Position numbers and translations under genes: made by a program. Below, piece after piece: positions 41,201-43,851 of a stretch of 43,851 nucleotides of DNA (its first letter is position 1; each line of letters opens with the position of its first letter). The notes under the pieces were generated by a model. The model was given only the letters and a program-made list of their open reading frames with translations, did not search any database and was not told the origin of the DNA. This stretch comes from Flavobacteriales bacterium (GTDB lineage: Bacteria > Bacteroidota > Bacteroidia > Flavobacteriales > Flavobacteriaceae), in the NCBI GenBank assembly GCA_013205245.1, contig JABMNH010000055.1, positions 1 to 43,851 on the forward strand, read 5' to 3'.

Positions 41201-41513
41201 TTACCTCATTAAAGTGTTTTCCTATTAATTTTGAAGCCTGATTTACATTTAATCCTTTCTGTAATCCTAAAATTTTAAAAAACGGAAAAAGAATATAAAA
41301 CAACAGTAAGGAGCCCTCTACGGCTATAAAACTCCAAAATAAAACGGTTCGCGCTAAAGGTTTAAGCCATAAAGAATATTCAATAAATAAAACAAAAAAG
41401 AAATAGACAACCCCAAACACTAAAAAAAGAAGACCTCCTTTTATCAGGGCGTTTATATAATACTTTATAATAAACGCTTGAAGTTTTTTTTGGATTTCGG
41501 TTGCGTTATTCAT
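38265..41513 (-). CDS. DUF4175-like membrane and coiled-coil protein
   Basis: A 1082-residue protein with membrane helices near residues 18-45, 55-80 and 150-172. A periplasmic beta-rich region (about 190-490) and then a very long Gln/Lys/Glu-rich coiled coil (about 495-1030) with repeated Met/Gln-rich stretches (QKMSQMSQKMQQSM) follow. The layout matches the large DUF4175 proteins of Bacteroidota, which sit beside ybeY/mnmG and have no established role; a cell-envelope or gliding-related scaffold is conceivable. It is followed directly by ybeY with a 4-bp overlap. Confidence 0.8.
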   Translation of the reverse strand: MNNATEIQKKLQAFIIKYYINALIKGGLLFLVFGVVYFFFVLFIEYSLWLKPLARTVLFWSFIAVEGSLLLFYILFPFFKILGLQKGLNVNQASKLIGKHFNEVSDKLLNLVQLQQNHEQTELLLASIDQKASDLLAVKFTGAINFKQNAKYLKFLIAPFLLILLISLSGKINPFKESLNRVVHYQKPFIPPAPFSFKILNKTLKIIEGQDLVLNITTLGDIAPNQAEININNQNFFLKKDALDRFSFLVENVTESFTFYLKSNEVTSSEFNVEVLKKPTVVGFKMAINYPKYTHRQDVDISNTGNIAVPEGSEITWQLQTNQTNELHFISNDNQEEFIKSSDDNFSFSKRMLKTLNYQVATSNEDLKHFEKLSYAVLVEKDEFPKISVSSDIDSVNFGVAQFVGQISDDYGLNKLEIIYYDSQNKDVVSRKVLSVKKAIFDTFYFLLDPDDKDLNLEKGRHYEFYFKVFDNDAINGSKFTKSKIFQYYNKTDFELTNASLKAQKNSINALQNDKESIKNTEDNLQKITQKLKNQPNFKWNDVKQFQALVDRRKKEQDLISNHIKNLQDNLNQGKPKNSLIEEKKDVLNKRIEEAKELLKQEKILDELKQLSEKLDKDGLLKRLDKFNQQSKQNKRTLERVLELTKRFYIEKKLANISQDLKELSEEQDSLANASKNADQKQEAISKRFDEIKNDLKQSQEENTSLTKPIALPNTKREEFQIKEDLKKAQQNLQDKKFKEAAMNQKSTSQKMSQMSQKMQQSMMDGEGQREEENILTLQTILDNLIIFSLDQESLMNDFGSITDKHPDFAKKLKKQHVLKDYFEHIDDSLYTLSLRMPHLSVKIQEQITETHYNINAALKNLAENNRNKGMSNQQYAMTSSNNLALLLSQMLDQMQNANPSIGKGKKGSKMQSFSLPDVIKKQSELIQSMKDGVKKGQNKGDSKESLSSEQYDIYKQQEALKQALDALLKQAGADGAKGNKAKSLMEDLEKQLLDKGFTNDVLQKMTDLQHELLKLEKANLKQGIDKKRESNTNTKQFESRNIKKLDSIKEVYNKTEILNRKPLLLKLPYQKKVQLYFKDSI

Positions 41514-41561
41514 TTACTTATACGGTTATCGTTTTATGAAAATTATCAAAACGCCTATCAG

Positions 41562-41569
41562 CAAAGTTA
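41562..41569 (-). promoter_or_regulatory. Candidate -7 element for the DUF4175-ybeY operon
   Basis: TAACTTTG on the minus strand fits TAnnTTTG and lies 49 bp upstream of the ATG at 41513, in the 123-bp gap after the response-regulator gene. No convincing -33 TTTG is seen. Confidence 0.4.
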
Positions 41570-41636
41570 AAGTATTCTTTTTATCTGTTAATAATTAAAA
41601 TAAAAATCTACTTTTAAAGTGTAAAATTGTAAGGAA

Positions 41637-42269
41637 TTATAACTCTACTATTTTCTCTTTTAATGCGTAAAGCACCATCCCTATACGGCTTGACACATTA
41701 AACTTATCAAACAATGCCTCCCTATAACCATCTATTGTTTTATAGCTTAAAAACATTTTTTCGGCTATTTGTTTGTAGTTTAAATCGGTGCAAGCCAATG
41801 TTAAAAAATGAAGTTCTCGGTCTTTGAGTTCAATAGGCTTATGTCTAGTAGCCTTAACTAATGTCTTAGCTACATTATCTGTGTAATAAACGCCGTTGAT
41901 CATAATATGATTCAAAGCTTCTAATAGTACATTTGGGTGGATATCTTTAAGTAAATAACCGCAAGCACCAGCACGTAACATATTAAGAATAATTGGCTCA
42001 TCATCATTCATAGTTAAAGCCAACACCTTTATTTCGGGACGATTTTCTTTTAGCCATTTAGTAGCTTCAATACCATTTAAAATAGGCATATTAACATCCA
42101 TCAAAACAATGGGAGCTGGTTCTTTATTGGCCTCAAAATAATCTATAACTTCTTGTCCGTTAATTAATTGTGAAATAACTGTATAGCCTTCAAACTTATT
42201 TATTAATCCGTTTAAGGCTTGCGAAAAAAGCACATGATCGTCTACAATAATTACGGGTACTTTACTCAT
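41637..42269 (-). CDS. NarL/FixJ-type response regulator
   Basis: A 210-residue regulator. The receiver domain (1-120) has the acidic pair in IIVDDHVLF, phospho-acceptor Asp58 (VLMDVNMP), Thr in LALTMND and Lys in GYLLKDIHP. The C-terminal LuxR-type helix-turn-helix (about 145-205) has LKDRELHFLTLACTDLNYKQ and EKMFLSYKTIDGYRE, the recognition helix. It lies 10 bp downstream of its kinase gene. Targets unknown. Confidence 0.94.
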   Translation of the reverse strand: MSKVPVIIVDDHVLFSQALNGLINKFEGYTVISQLINGQEVIDYFEANKEPAPIVLMDVNMPILNGIEATKWLKENRPEIKVLALTMNDDEPIILNMLRAGACGYLLKDIHPNVLLEALNHIMINGVYYTDNVAKTLVKATRHKPIELKDRELHFLTLACTDLNYKQIAEKMFLSYKTIDGYREALFDKFNVSSRIGMVLYALKEKIVEL

Positions 42270-42279
42270 AATGTATATT

Positions 42280-43056
42280 TTATTTAGGGCAATTAATAGT
42301 AATAATGGTTCCTTTTAGATGTTCAGAGGCCATTGTAAATTCGGCACCAATTAATGCGGCACGGCTTTTCATAGTTTGTAATCCCAGTCCTTTACTTTTA
42401 TCAATAGAATTTAAATCAAAACCCACGCCCTTATCTTGGACTTTAACGACGAGGTGATCTTTGAAATAATTAATTATAACATGTAACTTGGAACTCTTAG
42501 CGTGTTTCATAGTGTTATTAAAAAACTCTTGTAAAATTCTGAATAATATAATGCCTTTATCGTCCGATAATTCAAATACCTCCCCTTCAATATCAAGTTT
42601 CGCTTCAATAAATTTCATTCTATTATAGCGGTCTAATTCAATTTTAATGGCTTTTAATAAACCCAATGATTTAAAATGAGCTGGGTTTAATGATTTTGCC
42701 AAACTGCGCAATTCTTGCAGGCTTTTACTTATAAGCTCACTACTTTCATTAAGTTCTACTTGTTGTGCTTCGGTTAAACTTGGCTGTAAAATATTGAGTT
42801 GCATTTTAGCGATTGACAATAACTGACCAACATTATCATGTATTTCCCAGCTGATATTTTCTAAAGTTTGCTCCCTTATTTCTATTTTAGATTTAGTGAT
42901 TTCTTCTTCCAATATTTTTTTATCTTCTGCGCGTTTTAATAAAAATTTTGTTTTTTTCTCTTGAAAATAAAAGAAAAACACAACCAAGGCCACACCTAAA
43001 ATCAATAAGACTAAGGATATGCCAAATATTAATAACTTAAGTTCTTCTTTGTCCAT
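42280..43056 (-). CDS. NarX-type sensor histidine kinase with one membrane helix
   Basis: A 258-residue kinase: a single membrane helix (about 8-31) with almost no periplasmic part, a coiled-coil (35-65), an HisKA_3 dimerisation helix with phospho-acceptor His73 (NISWEIHDNVGQLLSIAK), and an ATPase domain with the N box (EFFNNTMKHAKSSK), DKGVGFD and KGLGLQTMKSRAALIGAEF. Without a sensory domain of its own, it probably reads a signal from the 7-TM protein encoded just upstream, which it overlaps by 28 bp, or an internal cue. Confidence 0.93.
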   Translation of the reverse strand: MDKEELKLLIFGISLVLLILGVALVVFFFYFQEKKTKFLLKRAEDKKILEEEITKSKIEIREQTLENISWEIHDNVGQLLSIAKMQLNILQPSLTEAQQVELNESSELISKSLQELRSLAKSLNPAHFKSLGLLKAIKIELDRYNRMKFIEAKLDIEGEVFELSDDKGIILFRILQEFFNNTMKHAKSSKLHVIINYFKDHLVVKVQDKGVGFDLNSIDKSKGLGLQTMKSRAALIGAEFTMASEHLKGTIITINCPK

Positions 43057-43673
43057 ATAAAGCCTAAACTATAACACAATGAGGTTATAAAATTTAAAAT
43101 TAATAAAATATATCCGTAAGTAAGGCCATTGCTGTAATTTATATATTTGGTAGCTATTAATACAGGTGAAAGACCAAGCTGAAATAAAAATACCCCAACA
43201 GCCACCCAAAAAATAAGCAGATGTTTTACGTTTAAAATAGCTTCGCTGTTAAGCAATTCTATTAAAAATAAAATGACAATAATGATGGTCCCAATACTTC
43301 CTATAAACCAAGTATAAGATTGATAGCCTTCAAAAATATTTTGAAAAAATAGTGTGTCTAAAATAAACATGAGTGTTGTTAGGGCCATAAAAATATGTGA
43401 AACACTTCGGTTGTTTTTAAGTTTAAAATGCCGGCCAAACAGCCAAAAATTAAAAATATAATACGCAACTGAGTAAATATTAAAAACAATATAGTTTGGA
43501 AATTTAAAAACTCTTCCCATTATAATTCCTGCCAATTCTGTAAAAAGACCATAAATAATAAAAAATAAAAAGTACTTCAAAAGTGTATTTTTATATTTTT
43601 TATAATGATATATCCCGATAATTATAGTTATCAATTCTAGGGCGTGAATAGAATACATTAATATGTAAATCAT
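43029..43673 (-). CDS. Seven-helix membrane protein, putative sensor partner of the kinase
   Basis: A 214-residue integral membrane protein with seven hydrophobic helices evenly spaced from residue 4 to 207 and short loops. No catalytic motif is recognised. Its 28-bp overlap with the kinase gene and its place as first gene of the operon suggest a membrane sensor or transporter-like receptor feeding the kinase. The start (ATG 43673) is 62 bp from the insertion-sequence tip, so its promoter may be altered by the insertion. Confidence 0.75.
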   Translation of the reverse strand: MIYILMYSIHALELITIIIGIYHYKKYKNTLLKYFLFFIIYGLFTELAGIIMGRVFKFPNYIVFNIYSVAYYIFNFWLFGRHFKLKNNRSVSHIFMALTTLMFILDTLFFQNIFEGYQSYTWFIGSIGTIIIVILFLIELLNSEAILNVKHLLIFWVAVGVFLFQLGLSPVLIATKYINYSNGLTYGYILLILNFITSLCYSLGFIWTKKNLSY

Positions 43674-43734
43674 AGTATTTGTTCAACTTTTTTAAGTTTG
43701 GCTAAAAAAATTACAGTTTTTAAATATGAATTTA

Positions 43735-43851
43735 ACCCGTTGTGCATTATAATTTAACAAAAAAAGTTGTTCAATTGTCTAAAAAAGACGTATATTTATT
43801 TGAATATCAAACATATAAATATAATGAACAACTTTCAAGCAAATTACAATA
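43735..43851 (+). mobile_element. Terminal part of an insertion sequence (right copy, runs off the window)
   Basis: The first 100 bases (43735-43834) are an exact inverted copy of 1-100, and a further 17 bases are visible. The tip is ACCCGTTGTGCATTATAA. Inside are a palindrome TTTGATATTCAAA (43799-43811 when read on the opposite strand), an inverted pair of AGTTGTTCA/TGAACAACT arms, and a possible promoter (TTG at 43775, TTTATTTG at 43795). The coding frame starts 89 bp from the tip. Family assignment to IS982 is from memory. Confidence 0.75.
43824..43851 (+). CDS. N-terminus of the insertion-sequence transposase (partial)
   Basis: An ATG inside the duplicated segment opens MNNFQANYN and runs off the window. 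Bacteroidota IS982-type transposases begin with a similar M-N-N-x-x-x-N-Y pattern as I recall, and the start lies at the expected distance from the tip. Nine residues are too few for a firm call. Confidence 0.5.

Noticed and set aside
1-43851. A 43.6-kb composite transposon bounded by the inverted IS ends
   Set aside because: The cargo is mostly housekeeping and origin-linked genes (mnmG, ybeY, purD, recO, rnpA, parS), so mobilisation as a unit is unlikely; contig ends in a multicopy IS explain it better.

Overview
The window is chromosomal DNA from a marine-type flavobacterium (Bacteroidota, Flavobacteriaceae). The evidence is low-GC, AT-rich DNA, Bacteroidota-style promoters (TAnnTTTG), a type IX secretion sorting domain, a SusC/TonB-style receptor with a carboxypeptidase-regulatory N-terminus, and the neighbour sets mnmG-ybeY-DUF4175 and recO-PorZ-like. 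The two ends are an exact 100-bp inverted repeat (1-100 against 43735-43834). Reading outward, each looks like the terminus, promoter and first codons of an insertion sequence (best guess IS982-like). The window is therefore probably a contig or segment bounded by two copies of a multicopy IS.

105-16693 (all minus strand): reading in the direction of transcription, rnpA, a small membrane-protein remnant, a C-terminal processing protease, a conserved Bacteroidota protein with a nucleoside-phosphorylase-like C-terminus, and then a surface polysaccharide locus. That locus has a Wzz-like protein, a lipoprotein, a Wzx flippase, GT2, a Wzy-like protein, GT4, an O-antigen ligase/polymerase, a DUF1972 GT4 and an initiating phosphoglycosyltransferase. 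It is followed by purD and a GT28-like glycosyltransferase. The middle of the locus (about 5-11.6 kb) is visibly more AT-rich and its genes overlap tightly.

16797-26900 (all minus strand) is the most interesting part: two operons that look like one electron-transfer system. Each carries the same four-gene module of TAT-exported ferredoxin-like Fe-S protein, NrfD-type quinol-interacting membrane protein, Ig-like single-pass membrane protein and monohaem cytochrome c. The upstream operon also carries a hexahaem c-type cytochrome lipoprotein on a collagen-like G-X-Y stalk, a monohaem lipoprotein, an outer-membrane beta-barrel (DUF5777-like) and an 88-residue TAT protein that resembles only the front part of the Fe-S subunits. 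No molybdopterin or other catalytic subunit is present. Both operons have a CRP/FNR-type palindrome TGATnnnnATCA centred exactly 33 bp upstream of the centre of a TAnnTTTG-like -7 element, and the upstream operon has a second copy 22 bp further out. I infer an oxygen- or redox-regulated route from menaquinol to the cell surface, possibly extracellular electron transfer or an undescribed respiratory chain.

27237-34891: glutaryl-CoA dehydrogenase-like acyl-CoA dehydrogenase, a TonB-dependent receptor, recO, a PorZ-like T9SS propeller protein, a CYTH protein and a DoxX-like protein.

35026-43673: a methyltransferase, mnmG flanked by two near-consensus parS sites (which suggests an origin-proximal location), ybeY, a large DUF4175-like coiled-coil protein, and a three-gene two-component operon (7-TM protein, histidine kinase, NarL-type regulator). 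No tRNA, rRNA or CRISPR was seen.
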